This document shows positions 51,841 to 61,097 of a stretch of DNA of 64,000 bases, one piece after another (position 1 is the first letter of the stretch; every line of letters begins with the position of its first letter). The notes under the pieces are model-generated. The model did no database searches. It was not told the DNA's origin and saw only the letters and a program-made list of their open reading frames with translations. Both the position numbers and the translations under genes were made by a program. This stretch comes from DATHKG01 sp035489435 (GTDB taxonomy: Bacteria; Bacteroidota; Bacteroidia; Chitinophagales; Chitinophagaceae): the NCBI GenBank assembly GCA_035489435.1, contig DATHKG010000123.1. One strand, written 5' to 3'.

Positions 51841-54726
51841 TTAAACCACTACGTTAATCATCTTGTTTTTAACATAGATGATTTTTTTATGCGGCCTGCC
51901 TTCGAGCCATTTGTTCACAATATCATTTTTCAGAACGATCTCTTCAACATCATTCTGCGAAGCATCCAATGCGATATTTATATTAGTGCGCACTTTACCA
52001 TTAATTGAAACAGGGTATTCTTTCGCTGATTCAGCAATATGTTTCGGATCAAACACTGGATAGGGTGCATCCAGTATATTTTCATTTCCTAACAGTTGCC
52101 ATAGTTCTTCACTGATATGCGGTGCATAGGGAGTCAGCAAAACAAGCAGGTCTGCAAGAATCGGTTTTTTATGACTCTTAAGATCATGTAGTTCATTCAC
52201 ACAAACCATAAACGCACTTACCGCAGTATTGAATGAGAAGCGTTCAGTATCTTCTTCAATTTTTTTGATCGTACGATGTAAAACTTTCAACTCAGCCGCC
52301 GATGGTGCTTCATCCTTCCAGACCTGTCCCTTTGTTTCATCATAAAACAAACGCCATAATTTCTTCAGGAAACGGTGCACACCTTCAATTCCTTTTGTGT
52401 CCCAGGGTTTGCTCATTTCTACCGGACCCAGGAACATTTCATACATACGGAATGTATCTGCTCCATACCTGTTTACAAGGTCATCAGGATTGACTGTGTT
52501 ATACTTGGTCTTAGACATCTTCTCAATCTCAACCCCACAGATATACTGGCCATTTTCGAGAATAAAATATGCATCCTGATAATTAGGCTTTGTTTTCCTG
52601 GCCAAATCCACATTCAACTCTACGCCATCAACTGCATTTACATCAATATGTATAGGACTAACCGATATAACATCTGTTTCGGAAACCGCTGATATATCAG
52701 CACCCTGTCCTTTCAGTTCCTCAACCAGCTCTGCTACTGAAAGTTCTTCAGCGGCAAAACGATCGGCGATGCCTTTGCTGAGATATACCTCACGGCTCAA
52801 TACAGGGGTGTTGGTTTCGTGAAGGGTAATATTCAGCCGGTACAGGAAACGGCTGCTGCCCTGTATCATACCCTGGTTCACCAGTTTTTTAAAAGGTTCA
52901 TCGTGGCTGATATAACCCAGGTCAAACAAAACCTTTGTCCATAAACGGCTATACAACAAATGACCGACGGCATGTTCGGTACCGCCGATATAAATATCAA
53001 CCTGTCCCCAATAATCAGAAGCTGCACGGCCAGCGAAGGCTGCCGGGTTATGCGGATCCATATATCTCAAAAAATACCAGGAAGACCCTGCATAACCTGG
53101 CATTGTATTGGTCTCGAGGTGCTGACCAGTCCATTCCGGTAAATTAGCCAGTGGTCCTTCACCTTCCGGGCCTGCAGAATATTTGTCAACCTTAGGCAAT
53201 TCAAGGGGCAGTTCAGATTCATCAAGCGGATAAGCAATGCCGTTGATCCATTTAACAGGAAAAGGTTCGCCCCAATAACGTTGACGGCTAAACGCAGCAT
53301 CGCGCATCCGGTAGTTTACCTTTCGCTGGCCTATACCCTTTTCCTCGATTTTTTCGAGCGCAACAGTCATAGCATCCCGCATTACCATTCCATCCAGGAA
53401 ATAGCTGTTATGAAGGATGGCATCTTTAGTAGGATTTGCTTCAAGCCCGTTATAAGCCTCGCCAATAATATTTGTGATCGGTATATCGTAGTAGTGAGCG
53501 AATTTATGATCACGTTCATCACCACAAGGCACTGCCATGATGGCTCCTGTACCATAACCCGCCAGCACATATTCAGAAATCCAGACCGGGATCGGCTGGT
53601 TATTAAATGGATTTAATACATAAGCACCGGTGAAGCAACCTGAAATCTTTTTTTCAGCCATACGTTCCCTTTCGCTCCGGCTCTTTACATATGCCAGGTA
53701 TTCCTGAACCGCATCAAGTTGTTCCGGCATCGTTAACATATCAACCAGCTCGTGTTCAGGCGCTATCACCATGAAGTCCACACCAAAGATGGTATCGGGC
53801 CTGGTGGTATATACTTTCAGGAATTGTCCGGCTAAACCCTGCACTTCAAAATCGATTTCAGCACCATAACTTTTGCCGATCCAGTTTGTCTGCATTTCCT
53901 TCATTGCATCGCTGAAATCAACTTTCTCCAGCCCATCCAATAAACGATCTGCATATTCAGTTATCCTGAGATACCATTGTCTTAATTTCTTTTTAACTAC
54001 AGGGTACCCACCGCGTTCACTTACACCGTTTACAACTTCATCGTTTGCCAGCACTGTACCCAGGGCCTCACACCAGTTCACTTCTCCATACCCGCAATAG
54101 GCCAGGCGGTAGTTCATCAATATATCCTGCCGATCAGCTTCATCCATACTGTTCCATTGCGACTGGTCGAAACGGATCCCGCTGTCACCCGGACAAGTAT
54201 GTGTTTTGTTACCCTCCTTTTGAAAAGCTTCTACCAGGGAATCTATAGATTCAGCCTTCTTGTTTTTGCGGTTATAGTAAGATTTGAATAATTGGAGGAA
54301 GATCCACTGTGTCCATTTATAATAATCAGGCTCACTGGTATTTACCTGTCTTTCCCAATCAAAGGAGAAACCCATCTTGTCAAGTTGCCTGCGAAAGTTC
54401 TCAATATTTTTTGCGGTGCTCTCAGCGGGATGTACACCATGTTCAATAGCATACTGTTCTGCCGGCAATCCAAACGCATCATAACCCATCGGGTGTAATA
54501 CATTAAATCCCCTCGTTCTTTTATACCTGGAAAATATGTCGCTGGCTATATATCCCAGGGGATGGCCGACATGCAGGCCGGCTCCGCTTGGATAAGGAAA
54601 CATATCAAGGACATAAAACTTTGGCTTCGCAGGCGTTCCAGGGGAAGGGTTGCGGACCTTGTACGCATTATTGATCTTCCACTTCTCCTGCCATTTCTGT
54701 TCTATACTTCTGAAGTTATATTCCAT
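51841..54726 (-). CDS. leuS: Leucyl-tRNA synthetase
   Basis: Class I synthetase that charges tRNA-Leu, 961 residues. The HIGH-type motif is GLHVGHPLGY (about residue 51), editing domain CP1 at about 230-430 (YTTRPDTIFGVDF), and KMSKTKYN at about 730. Before KMSKS an insertion of roughly 100 residues (about 615-720, with ELSVAELVEELKGQGADISA) occurs, which is usual in Bacteroidota LeuS. The window also holds a tRNA-Leu gene. A TAAATTTG element lies 85 bases upstream. Confidence 0.96.
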   Translation of the reverse strand: MEYNFRSIEQKWQEKWKINNAYKVRNPSPGTPAKPKFYVLDMFPYPSGAGLHVGHPLGYIASDIFSRYKRTRGFNVLHPMGYDAFGLPAEQYAIEHGVHPAESTAKNIENFRRQLDKMGFSFDWERQVNTSEPDYYKWTQWIFLQLFKSYYNRKNKKAESIDSLVEAFQKEGNKTHTCPGDSGIRFDQSQWNSMDEADRQDILMNYRLAYCGYGEVNWCEALGTVLANDEVVNGVSERGGYPVVKKKLRQWYLRITEYADRLLDGLEKVDFSDAMKEMQTNWIGKSYGAEIDFEVQGLAGQFLKVYTTRPDTIFGVDFMVIAPEHELVDMLTMPEQLDAVQEYLAYVKSRSERERMAEKKISGCFTGAYVLNPFNNQPIPVWISEYVLAGYGTGAIMAVPCGDERDHKFAHYYDIPITNIIGEAYNGLEANPTKDAILHNSYFLDGMVMRDAMTVALEKIEEKGIGQRKVNYRMRDAAFSRQRYWGEPFPVKWINGIAYPLDESELPLELPKVDKYSAGPEGEGPLANLPEWTGQHLETNTMPGYAGSSWYFLRYMDPHNPAAFAGRAASDYWGQVDIYIGGTEHAVGHLLYSRLWTKVLFDLGYISHDEPFKKLVNQGMIQGSSRFLYRLNITLHETNTPVLSREVYLSKGIADRFAAEELSVAELVEELKGQGADISAVSETDVISVSPIHIDVNAVDGVELNVDLARKTKPNYQDAYFILENGQYICGVEIEKMSKTKYNTVNPDDLVNRYGADTFRMYEMFLGPVEMSKPWDTKGIEGVHRFLKKLWRLFYDETKGQVWKDEAPSAAELKVLHRTIKKIEEDTERFSFNTAVSAFMVCVNELHDLKSHKKPILADLLVLLTPYAPHISEELWQLLGNENILDAPYPVFDPKHIAESAKEYPVSINGKVRTNINIALDASQNDVEEIVLKNDIVNKWLEGRPHKKIIYVKNKMINVVV

Positions 54727-54810
54727 GTATCTGAGCTGATGCGTTGTTAAAAAGTTAAAAACCTTTTTTTTGTTGAAATTTTTCTATCCTTCCTATCGTT
54801 AAGGAGGGGG

Positions 54811-54818
54811 CAAATTTA
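54811..54818 (-). promoter_or_regulatory. Putative -7 promoter element for leuS
   Basis: On the minus strand TAAATTTG matches TAnnTTTG. It faces away from the ftsX element about 25 bases further on. Confidence 0.45.
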
Positions 54819-54840
54819 TGCAAAGTGGCGTTAAAACCGT

Positions 54841-54848
54841 TAATTTTG
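54841..54848 (+). promoter_or_regulatory. Putative -7 promoter element for ftsX
   Basis: TAATTTTG matches TAnnTTTG, 45 bases before the ATG at 54894. Confidence 0.45.
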
Positions 54849-54893
54849 CGCCAGCCCTAAATTTCTAACCAATTTTTTTAAACAGTTTTTGTT

Positions 54894-55778
54894 ATGGCTC
54901 AATTCGGAAAGGCATCCGCCAAGCGTTCCAAGCCGTCGTATTTTATGGCGATCCTGGGCGTTACTATTGTTTTGTTTTTTGTTGGCATATTTGGATGGCT
55001 CTTTCTGAATGCTCAGATGTATGTGAAGAAACTGAAGGAAGATGTTACGATCCAGGTCTATCTCCGCAAAACTGCCAGCCAGGCCGATATCGACTCTCTC
55101 AAAGCTTATATTATTGCCAAACCTTATACCAAAACGCTTGAATACATCGATAAAGAAAAAGCGAAGGAAAAATGGCTCGCCTCAAATGATGAGAAAAGTG
55201 AAAACTTCGATGCCCTCGTAACGGACAACCCGCTCCCTGCCTCAATCGATTTCAATCTGAACAACAACTATGTTCATAAGGACACAATTGCGAATATTAA
55301 GACGGACCTGGAACTGAAAACGTTGGTAGTTGAAAGCGTCAACTACCCCTCTGCCCTGGTCGAGAAAATGGGACCTTCCATGCGCTGGATACTGATCGGC
55401 CTGGTTGTGCTTGCCTGCATTTTTTCATTGTTCTCTATTATCCTGATAGATAATACTATAAAGCTGGCCATGTATAGCAACCGGTTCCTGATCAAAACCA
55501 TGCAAATGGTTGGAGCCACACGCAGTTTTATCTCACGCCCGCTGAATACCAGGGCTGTAATCAATGGATCCATAGCGGCGCTGATCGCCATTGCCATGAT
55601 CTACGGTATTATTATACTGTTTGAAAGCTTTGTGCCGGATTTGAAAGATCTACGCAATAACAGCAGCCTTTTACTTGTATTTCTGCTGCTTTTTATACTG
55701 GGTATCGGTATCACGATGTTCAGCACACACAGAAGCGTGGTTAAATATCTCAGGATGAAGCTGGACGATCTTTATTAG
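54894..55778 (+). CDS. ftsX: Cell division protein FtsX
   Basis: Permease-like partner of the ATPase FtsE that activates peptidoglycan hydrolases at the septum. The 294-residue protein has a membrane helix near residue 20-45 (FMAILGVTIVLFFVGIFGWL), a periplasmic domain (about 50-160), and three further helices (WILIGLVVLACIFSLFSIIL; IAALIAIAMIYGIIILF; LLLVFLLLFILGIGITMF) with the MQMVGATRSFI coupling segment. ftsE is not adjacent. It precedes the DUF3098 gene and uppP, an envelope set. Confidence 0.93.
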   Translation: MAQFGKASAKRSKPSYFMAILGVTIVLFFVGIFGWLFLNAQMYVKKLKEDVTIQVYLRKTASQADIDSLKAYIIAKPYTKTLEYIDKEKAKEKWLASNDEKSENFDALVTDNPLPASIDFNLNNNYVHKDTIANIKTDLELKTLVVESVNYPSALVEKMGPSMRWILIGLVVLACIFSLFSIILIDNTIKLAMYSNRFLIKTMQMVGATRSFISRPLNTRAVINGSIAALIAIAMIYGIIILFESFVPDLKDLRNNSSLLLVFLLLFILGIGITMFSTHRSVVKYLRMKLDDLY

Positions 55779-55864
55779 TGGATTAAACCGGCAGCAGGCC
55801 AGGAATCCAACAGCGGCAGCCTCCATTTCAATTTTTTGCTATATTGCAGCTTCAATTTCAGATC

Positions 55865-56119
55865 ATGATCGAGAAAAAACAGCCAGTAAGTGTTACCAAT
55901 GATAATTTGTTTGGGAAAGAAAATTATATCTGGATTATTGCTGGGATCGTCAGTATCGCTTTGGGATTGTTCCTGATGGCGGGCGGAAAAAGTGATGATC
56001 CGAATGTTTTTGACCCCAAAGAAGTGTATAGTAAGACAAGGATCACCGTTGCTCCCATACTTATCTTACTAGGTCTGGCATTAGAGATTTTTGCCATATT
56101 CAGAAAACCTAAAAATTAA
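55865..56119 (+). CDS. Small membrane protein of the DUF3098 family
   Basis: An 84-residue protein with two membrane helices (IWIIAGIVSIALGLFLMAGG and ITVAPILILLGLALEIFAIF) and the family phrase DDPNVFDPKEVYSKTRI between them. The position between ftsX and uppP is the usual one in Bacteroidota, so a role in envelope or division is inferred. ATG 55865 is chosen over TTG 55844, which lies in a promoter-like TATATTGC region. Confidence 0.88.
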   Translation: MIEKKQPVSVTNDNLFGKENYIWIIAGIVSIALGLFLMAGGKSDDPNVFDPKEVYSKTRITVAPILILLGLALEIFAIFRKPKN

Positions 56120-56139
56120 TTCATATACAACACAAGTTG

Positions 56140-56186
56140 CCGGTTAAAAAATTTGATTAGTTTCAGATTTTTCAACCGGTTTTTTA
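56140..56186 (+). terminator. Probable terminator after the DUF3098 gene
   Basis: CCGGTT pairs with AACCGG (56140-56145 with 56174-56179) and, past one bulge, A-rich pairs with T-rich sequence; six T residues follow. Confidence 0.65.
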
Positions 56187-56188
56187 TT

Positions 56189-56258
56189 GTGCACTATATT
56201 GTACTTTATTGCACTTTATATTCTACGTAACAGTACTTTATATTGTACGTTATATCAG
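56189..56258. repeat. About 20-bp degenerate tandem repeat upstream of uppP
   Basis: Three to four units of the type GCACTTTATATTSTACGTW lie in tandem between the DUF3098 terminator and uppP. Confidence 0.75.
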
Positions 56259-56281
56259 TTCCCTAAAGCAATTCTTATCAC

Positions 56282-57067
56282 ATGGATATTTTACAAGCTG
56301 TTATCATCGCCATAGTTGAAGGCATTACAGAATTTTTACCAGTTTCTTCCACCGGTCACATGATCATAGCCAGCAGCCTCATGGGAATTGAGAAAGAGGA
56401 ATTCACAAAGCTGTTTACTGTTGCAATACAATTAGGTGCAATAATGGCGGTGGTAGTATTATACTGGAGAAAGTTTTTTGACTTTAAAAAGTGGCAGTTC
56501 TACCTTAAGCTGATCGTCGCCGTTATACCGGCAATCATACTGGGTCTTCTATTTTCTGATAACATAGATGCACTGCTTGAAAGCCCGACCACGGTTGGCA
56601 TTACGCTGATCCTTGGTGGTATAATCCTTTTATTCATCGACAGGTTTTTTCAGCGGGCAGCTATCAATGAAGAATCAGAAATCAGCTTTGGTAAATCGTT
56701 CGTGATTGGTATGTGGCAATGCATTGCCATGGTGCCTGGAGTGAGCCGTAGTGCTGCCACCATAATTGGTGGAATGCAACAGGGACTAACCCGTAAACTT
56801 GCAGCCGAGTTTTCGTTTTTTGTTGCTGTTCCAACTATGGCCGCGGCAACCGGATACAAGCTTTTAAAGGGTTATGAGTCATTTACCCCAGATCATGTTA
56901 AACTGCTTGCGATCGGTAACCTGGTAGCTTTTATAGTGGCTATCATAGCTATCAGGTTTTTTATTGGCTTCCTTCAAAAATATGGTTTCAGAATCTTTGG
57001 CTGGTACCGGATCATTGCCGGTATCATACTTCTCATATTGATATGGAAGGGGCTGATAGTTGAATAG
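56282..57067 (+). CDS. uppP: Undecaprenyl-diphosphatase
   Basis: Membrane enzyme (BacA/UppP) that recycles the C55 lipid carrier for peptidoglycan and LPS. The 261-residue protein has the two catalytic signatures, EGITEFLPVSSTGHM (about 14-28) and MVPGVSRSAATIIGG (about 154-168), and about eight membrane helices. Its final codons and stop are the first unit of a 44-bp tandem repeat that continues downstream. Confidence 0.95.
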   Translation: MDILQAVIIAIVEGITEFLPVSSTGHMIIASSLMGIEKEEFTKLFTVAIQLGAIMAVVVLYWRKFFDFKKWQFYLKLIVAVIPAIILGLLFSDNIDALLESPTTVGITLILGGIILLFIDRFFQRAAINEESEISFGKSFVIGMWQCIAMVPGVSRSAATIIGGMQQGLTRKLAAEFSFFVAVPTMAAATGYKLLKGYESFTPDHVKLLAIGNLVAFIVAIIAIRFFIGFLQKYGFRIFGWYRIIAGIILLILIWKGLIVE

Positions 57068-57157
57068 ATGATTTGCTGAGAATGATATGGAAGGGTTTGA
57101 TAGTTGAATAAATGATCAGCTGATTCTGATTGGAAGGATCCGATCATTGAATAGATG
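57040..57157. repeat. 44-bp tandem repeat overlapping the 3' end of uppP
   Basis: Units 57040-57083 and 57084-57127 plus a diverged third (57128-57157), each with GATATGGAAGGG, then GATAGTTGAATA. The first unit contains the last codons and stop of uppP; the later units are intergenic. Confidence 0.92.
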
Positions 57158-57206
57158 CCTGTTCAATGAATGAGGAAATACCCGATATTTGGCTTTAATC
57201 ATATAC

Positions 57207-58523
57207 ATGCAAACTGCTTCAAAGAAAGTTATCAATGGCTGGGCAATGTACGATTGGGCCAATTCGGTCTATAATCTCGTTATTACCACCACCTTTTTCC
57301 CAATATATTTTGCGGCTGCTACCAAGGATCATTTCGGAACGGAGCATATCCCGTTTCTGAACCGCGATTATGTAAATTCGGCTTTGTACGACTATGCGCT
57401 GGCAGGTGCCTATCTTATCATTGCATTATTATACCCGATACTTACATCAATCAGTGACACAAGAGGAAACAAAAAACAGTTCATGCAGTTTTTCTGTTAC
57501 CTGGGTGCGCTGTCTTGTTGCTCCTTATATTTTTTTGATGGATCAAATGTTGAATATGGTGTATCGGTTTTCGTTCTTGCTGCTATAGGCTATTCCGGTA
57601 GCCTGGTTTTCTATAATTCTTACCTGCCCGAGATTGCAGCAGAAGAGGATCGCGACCGCATCAGTGCCCGCGGTTACTCGCTTGGTTATGTCGGCAGTGT
57701 ATTGCTGCAGATCGTTGGATTTGGACTGGTCCTGGGTTTACCCTCTGCGGCACTCGCAACACGTATTACATTCCTGCTTGTCGGGATCTGGTGGATAGTA
57801 TTTGCCCAGTTTGCGTTCCGGGTTTTGCCAAAGCAATCGGTTTCCGCCGACCGCATAAAAGGAAACATATTCAGTGACGGTTTCCAGGAAATTAAGAAAG
57901 TGTATCTGCAGGTGCGGAGCATGCCGGTATTAAAACGGTTCCTTCGCGGGTTCTTTTTTTATAGCATGGGTGTACAAACTGTAATGCTGGCTGCCACCCT
58001 TTTCGGTAGTAAAGTGCTGGGGTTAAGTGATACAAAACTGATTGTAACCGTTGTGATTATTCAGCTCGTGGCTATAATTGGCGCCTGGAGCATGTCACGT
58101 TTGTCTGGTATTTTCGGCAATTTTCGGGTACTTATCGGCGTTATCTTCTTCTGGATTTTTGTTTGCCTTGCAGCTTATTATGCTGCTTCCCTGAAAGAAC
58201 AGGGCCAGGATCCCGAATATTATTTTTACGGACTTGCAGTTTGTGTGGGACTAGTAATGGGAGGTATACAATCACTCAGCAGGTCAACATTTGCAAAGCT
58301 GATGCCTGAAACAAAAGATACCGCATCTTTTTTCTGCTATTACGACTTTACTGAAAAGATTGCTATCGCTGTCGGTATTCTTAGTTTCGGACTGATCGAA
58401 GAACTTACTCATGCCAATGGCGGGATGAAAAACTCAATTCTTTCCCTTATGGTATTTTTCGTAATCGGACTGATCTTTTTGTATTCGGCACTCAAAAAGC
58501 AAAAACAATTAAAGCTATCATAA
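57207..58523 (+). CDS. MFS transporter, UMF1/Atg22-like
   Basis: A 438-residue protein of 12 membrane helices. The N-terminal signature INGWAMYDWANSVYNLVITT and TTTFFPIYF is typical of the UMF1 group, whose substrates are poorly known. Other family phrases are ISDTRGNKKQF, SYLPEIAAEEDRDRISA and GGIQSLSRSTFAKLMP. ATG 57207 is chosen over the TTG at 57189. The end of the gene overlaps a 27-bp repeat that leads into the next start codon. Confidence 0.93.
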   Translation: MQTASKKVINGWAMYDWANSVYNLVITTTFFPIYFAAATKDHFGTEHIPFLNRDYVNSALYDYALAGAYLIIALLYPILTSISDTRGNKKQFMQFFCYLGALSCCSLYFFDGSNVEYGVSVFVLAAIGYSGSLVFYNSYLPEIAAEEDRDRISARGYSLGYVGSVLLQIVGFGLVLGLPSAALATRITFLLVGIWWIVFAQFAFRVLPKQSVSADRIKGNIFSDGFQEIKKVYLQVRSMPVLKRFLRGFFFYSMGVQTVMLAATLFGSKVLGLSDTKLIVTVVIIQLVAIIGAWSMSRLSGIFGNFRVLIGVIFFWIFVCLAAYYAASLKEQGQDPEYYFYGLAVCVGLVMGGIQSLSRSTFAKLMPETKDTASFFCYYDFTEKIAIAVGILSFGLIEELTHANGGMKNSILSLMVFFVIGLIFLYSALKKQKQLKLS

Positions 58524-58559
58524 ACCTGAATGCAATTAAAGCTATCATAAACCCAAATG
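58506..58559. repeat. 27-bp tandem duplication joining the MFS and MBL genes
   Basis: Two 27-base units (58506-58532, 58533-58559) with two mismatches, each starting CAATTAAAGCTATCATAAAC. The first includes the MFS gene stop; the second ends with the ATG of the next gene. Confidence 0.93.
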
Positions 58560-59468
58560 CAACTGTATACCATAGACACGGGATATTTCAAGCTAGATGG
58601 CGGAGCAATGTTTGGTGTGGTTCCAAAAACAATATGGAACAAACTTCAACCGGCAGATGAAAAAAATCTTTGTACCTGGGCTATGCGCTGCCTCCTGGTT
58701 GAAGATAACAACCGGCTGATACTGATAGATACAGGCATTGGCAATAAACAGGATGCAAAGTTTTTCTCGCATTATTATCTCCATGGTGATGCCACCCTTG
58801 AAAACAGCCTGGCTAAACATGGCTTTCATCCAAATGATATTACAGATGTTTTCCTCACCCATCTTCATTTTGACCATGTAGGGGGAGCTGTCGTAAAAAA
58901 AGCCGACAAACTGGTTCCTGCATTTTCAAACGCCATATACTGGAGCAATCAAAAGCATTGGGATCATGCAACAAAACCAAACACACGCGAGAAGGCCAGT
59001 TTCCTTGCCGAAAACATTATGCCGATCAAAGAAAGTGGTCAGCTGAAATTTATTGAATACCCACCCCTCTCTGCCAGGAATGGTAAAGATGACCAGGAGG
59101 CTAATACAGAAACATCGGAAGGGAAGCCGGACTTGCAATTATTGCATTTCACAGACAATTTCTCCATCAGAACCGTCTATGGCCATACAGAAAGTATGAT
59201 GCTTCCGGAGATCAGGTATAGGGACCGGACTATCGTATATATGGCTGATCTTTTGCCGAGCGTGAGTCATCTTCCGCTGCCTTATGTAATGGCTTATGAT
59301 ATCGAACCATTAAAAACACTTGATGAAAAACAGGACTTTCTGAACCAGGCGGCAAAAGAGGATTACGTACTTTTCTTCGAGCACGATCCCAAATTTGAAT
59401 GTTGCACAATTCACGAAACGGAAAAAGGAATCAGAGAAAAAGAAACTTTCAGATTAGAAACTCTTTGA
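58557..59468 (+). CDS. MBL-fold metallo-hydrolase
   Basis: A 303-residue metallo-beta-lactamase-fold enzyme. The zinc motif DVFLTHLHFDHVGGAV (about residue 97) supplies HxHxDH, with a further His in YGHTESM and Asp in VYMADLLPS; the end has LFFEHDPKFECC. This set is like the quorum-quenching lactonase or general hydrolase groups; the substrate is unknown. It begins at the last base pairs of the 27-bp duplication downstream of the MFS gene. Confidence 0.9.
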   Translation: MQLYTIDTGYFKLDGGAMFGVVPKTIWNKLQPADEKNLCTWAMRCLLVEDNNRLILIDTGIGNKQDAKFFSHYYLHGDATLENSLAKHGFHPNDITDVFLTHLHFDHVGGAVVKKADKLVPAFSNAIYWSNQKHWDHATKPNTREKASFLAENIMPIKESGQLKFIEYPPLSARNGKDDQEANTETSEGKPDLQLLHFTDNFSIRTVYGHTESMMLPEIRYRDRTIVYMADLLPSVSHLPLPYVMAYDIEPLKTLDEKQDFLNQAAKEDYVLFFEHDPKFECCTIHETEKGIREKETFRLETL

Positions 59469-59510
59469 ATAGAATCATGAGGAAAAGAAATATGAATCAT
59501 GTAAAGAGAA

Positions 59511-59586
59511 ATATGAATTATGAGTTATGAATTATGAAAGGAGGGAAGAATTATGAATTACTCTCTTAATTCATAACTGATAACTG
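59511..59586. repeat. Heptanucleotide repeat, imperfect inverted pair (copy 5)
   Basis: ATTATGA/GTTATGA units at 59513-59558 face TTAATTCATAACT at 59566-59578, at the convergent end of the MBL hydrolase gene. Confidence 0.8.
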
Positions 59587-59946
59587 GTTGGTTTATTTAT
59601 GTTTTACAAATGGTCGCTTGATCAATAACTTCTAAAACCTGCGAACGGTTCAAACTAAAGCACGCAACTCCTGGTGAACAATGGCGTAAACAAACACTGA
59701 TGCAAACGAAGATTGATGCCAACAAACTTGATTCTAACAAAGATCGCAACATGTCACTCAACTCCAGAAACCAGAACATTAGCTCAAAAAATGATCTGGT
59801 TCACTAATAAAATGAATGGCCGAGAATTGATTGAAGTCTACGAATGATTTGATGATACTGGCATTGAATCTAAATTTGAAACCCGCAAAGGTGGACTAGT
59901 AAGATTAGTTAAGATGGTCGCATATTTCCCCAAATGGATGAGCTAG

Positions 59947-60156
59947 TTGGGAGCGGGATGGTGCTTTTGTTGGGCCTTCGTACCGTGTTTAGAGTTACTG
60001 AAGTTGATCAGGGCCCAATACCAACTACCACCTGATGAATTCTTAAAAAAGCCGATCAAGGCAACAAAAGATGACCGGAGACAACAGCAACAACTAGCAT
60101 GAACAATGAAACTAACCACGGGACACAGCCAAACAAAAGCACCATCACGCTCCCAA
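59947..60156. repeat. Long imperfect inverted repeat
   Basis: The arm 59947-59975 (TTGGGAGCGGGATGGTGCTT and on) matches the complement of 60128-60156 at 27 of 29 positions. Weaker pairing continues inward for about 30 bases (CCGTG, TTAG). The loop is about 150 bases at full arm length. No target-site duplication is clear. Confidence 0.88.
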
Positions 60157-60240
60157 CGGTGCGAAGGAATGAAACAAAACTGTTGCATAATAGTGCTCGT
60201 CAAGTGTACAGATCAAGTCTCATATAATAAAACATCACTA

Positions 60241-61038
60241 CTAACGCACACTAATAAGCGAACTAAGCGGATGCCGGCGACCATTGAAACCAATCATATC
60301 TACCTTAACGCTCCCTACTGAAATCGGACTTTCGATTCTGACGGGAACATGGTTGGGATCATCACTTACCCAAACGGTCATTTTCTCACCCCCTTCAAAG
60401 ATAGTTCCCTTAACAAGCAGGGGCTTGAATTTTATAGCGCGAAACTTTCCATACTTGGTCTTAATGGTTTCTTTACCGATATAGCGGATATACATGTTGA
60501 AGATCTCTTTATCGAGGAACATTTGAAAAGGGATCTTATCTCCGGGTTTGTATTTGCTAAAATCGATATTCCGTGCATACATTATAGCACTAAGTACGTC
60601 CTGAATACAGGCAGGAATTTGAAAAACCCCGGCATTGGTAATAGCCGTGTTGGTATTTTTATTAAAAGTAACTTCTTCATACTTTTTATATCCACCTTCA
60701 TCAATATTGCGGATAAATTTATAGGGTTGAAGAGTTGCAGTATCTATATAGGTCTCATAGCGATCCCTCACACGAAAAAATTTATCGTAAAACGGATAGG
60801 TCTTTCCTTCGCCAACTACATGGTAAACAGGTTTCCTGTTTAGCATTTCCAATGTTGTTTTAAATGTCGCCTCACCCGCACCGATATTAGCGGCGGATAG
60901 GCTATAAAATACCTTAAACGTTATTGTTTCGCCAACCCCAAATGCCGTATTGCGTAGTTCACAAAAACCATTTTGCGCCGCGAGCGGAAAATTAAGTATT
61001 GAAAGGAAAACAATCGAAACCGTTTTTAATACATTCAT
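60241..61038 (-). CDS. DUF3108-family secreted protein
   Basis: A 265-residue protein with a signal peptide (MNVLKTVSIVFLSILNFPLA, cleavage near AAQ). The mature part is beta-strand-rich with the DUF3108 phrases GVGETITFKVFYSLSAANIG, YHVVGEGKTYPFYDKFFRVR, DRYETYIDTATLQPYKF and VWVSDDPNHVPVRIESPI. It should lie in the periplasm; the family function is unknown. ATG 61038 is preferred to the TTG at 61047. Confidence 0.88.
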   Translation of the reverse strand: MNVLKTVSIVFLSILNFPLAAQNGFCELRNTAFGVGETITFKVFYSLSAANIGAGEATFKTTLEMLNRKPVYHVVGEGKTYPFYDKFFRVRDRYETYIDTATLQPYKFIRNIDEGGYKKYEEVTFNKNTNTAITNAGVFQIPACIQDVLSAIMYARNIDFSKYKPGDKIPFQMFLDKEIFNMYIRYIGKETIKTKYGKFRAIKFKPLLVKGTIFEGGEKMTVWVSDDPNHVPVRIESPISVGSVKVDMIGFNGRRHPLSSLISVR

Positions 61039-61097
61039 TAACAACAATATTCTGTAAAAAAATTGAAAGTTCGTCTACAAAAAGGATGAACTGATTA

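Larger units (their letters stand above)
59469..60240. other. Gene-poor convergent stretch with repeats and a long inverted repeat
   Basis: About 770 bases with no convincing gene. It begins with heptamer repeats (59511-59586) and includes a long imperfect inverted repeat (59947-60156). Short ORFs on both strands have no protein character. A plus-strand frame from 59791 reads through to 60102 except for stops at 59845 and 59944 and could be a decayed gene, but I cannot name it. Confidence 0.7.

Noticed and set aside
54727..54893. T-box or leader attenuator upstream of leuS
   Set aside because: Only a short imperfect stem is visible; there is no T-box sequence and no leucine-codon leader peptide.
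59597..60321. ORFs of 60-86 codons on both strands in the gene-poor stretch
   Set aside because: Low-complexity translations with clusters of Cys/Ser and no domain; they overlap one another and the inverted repeat arms.
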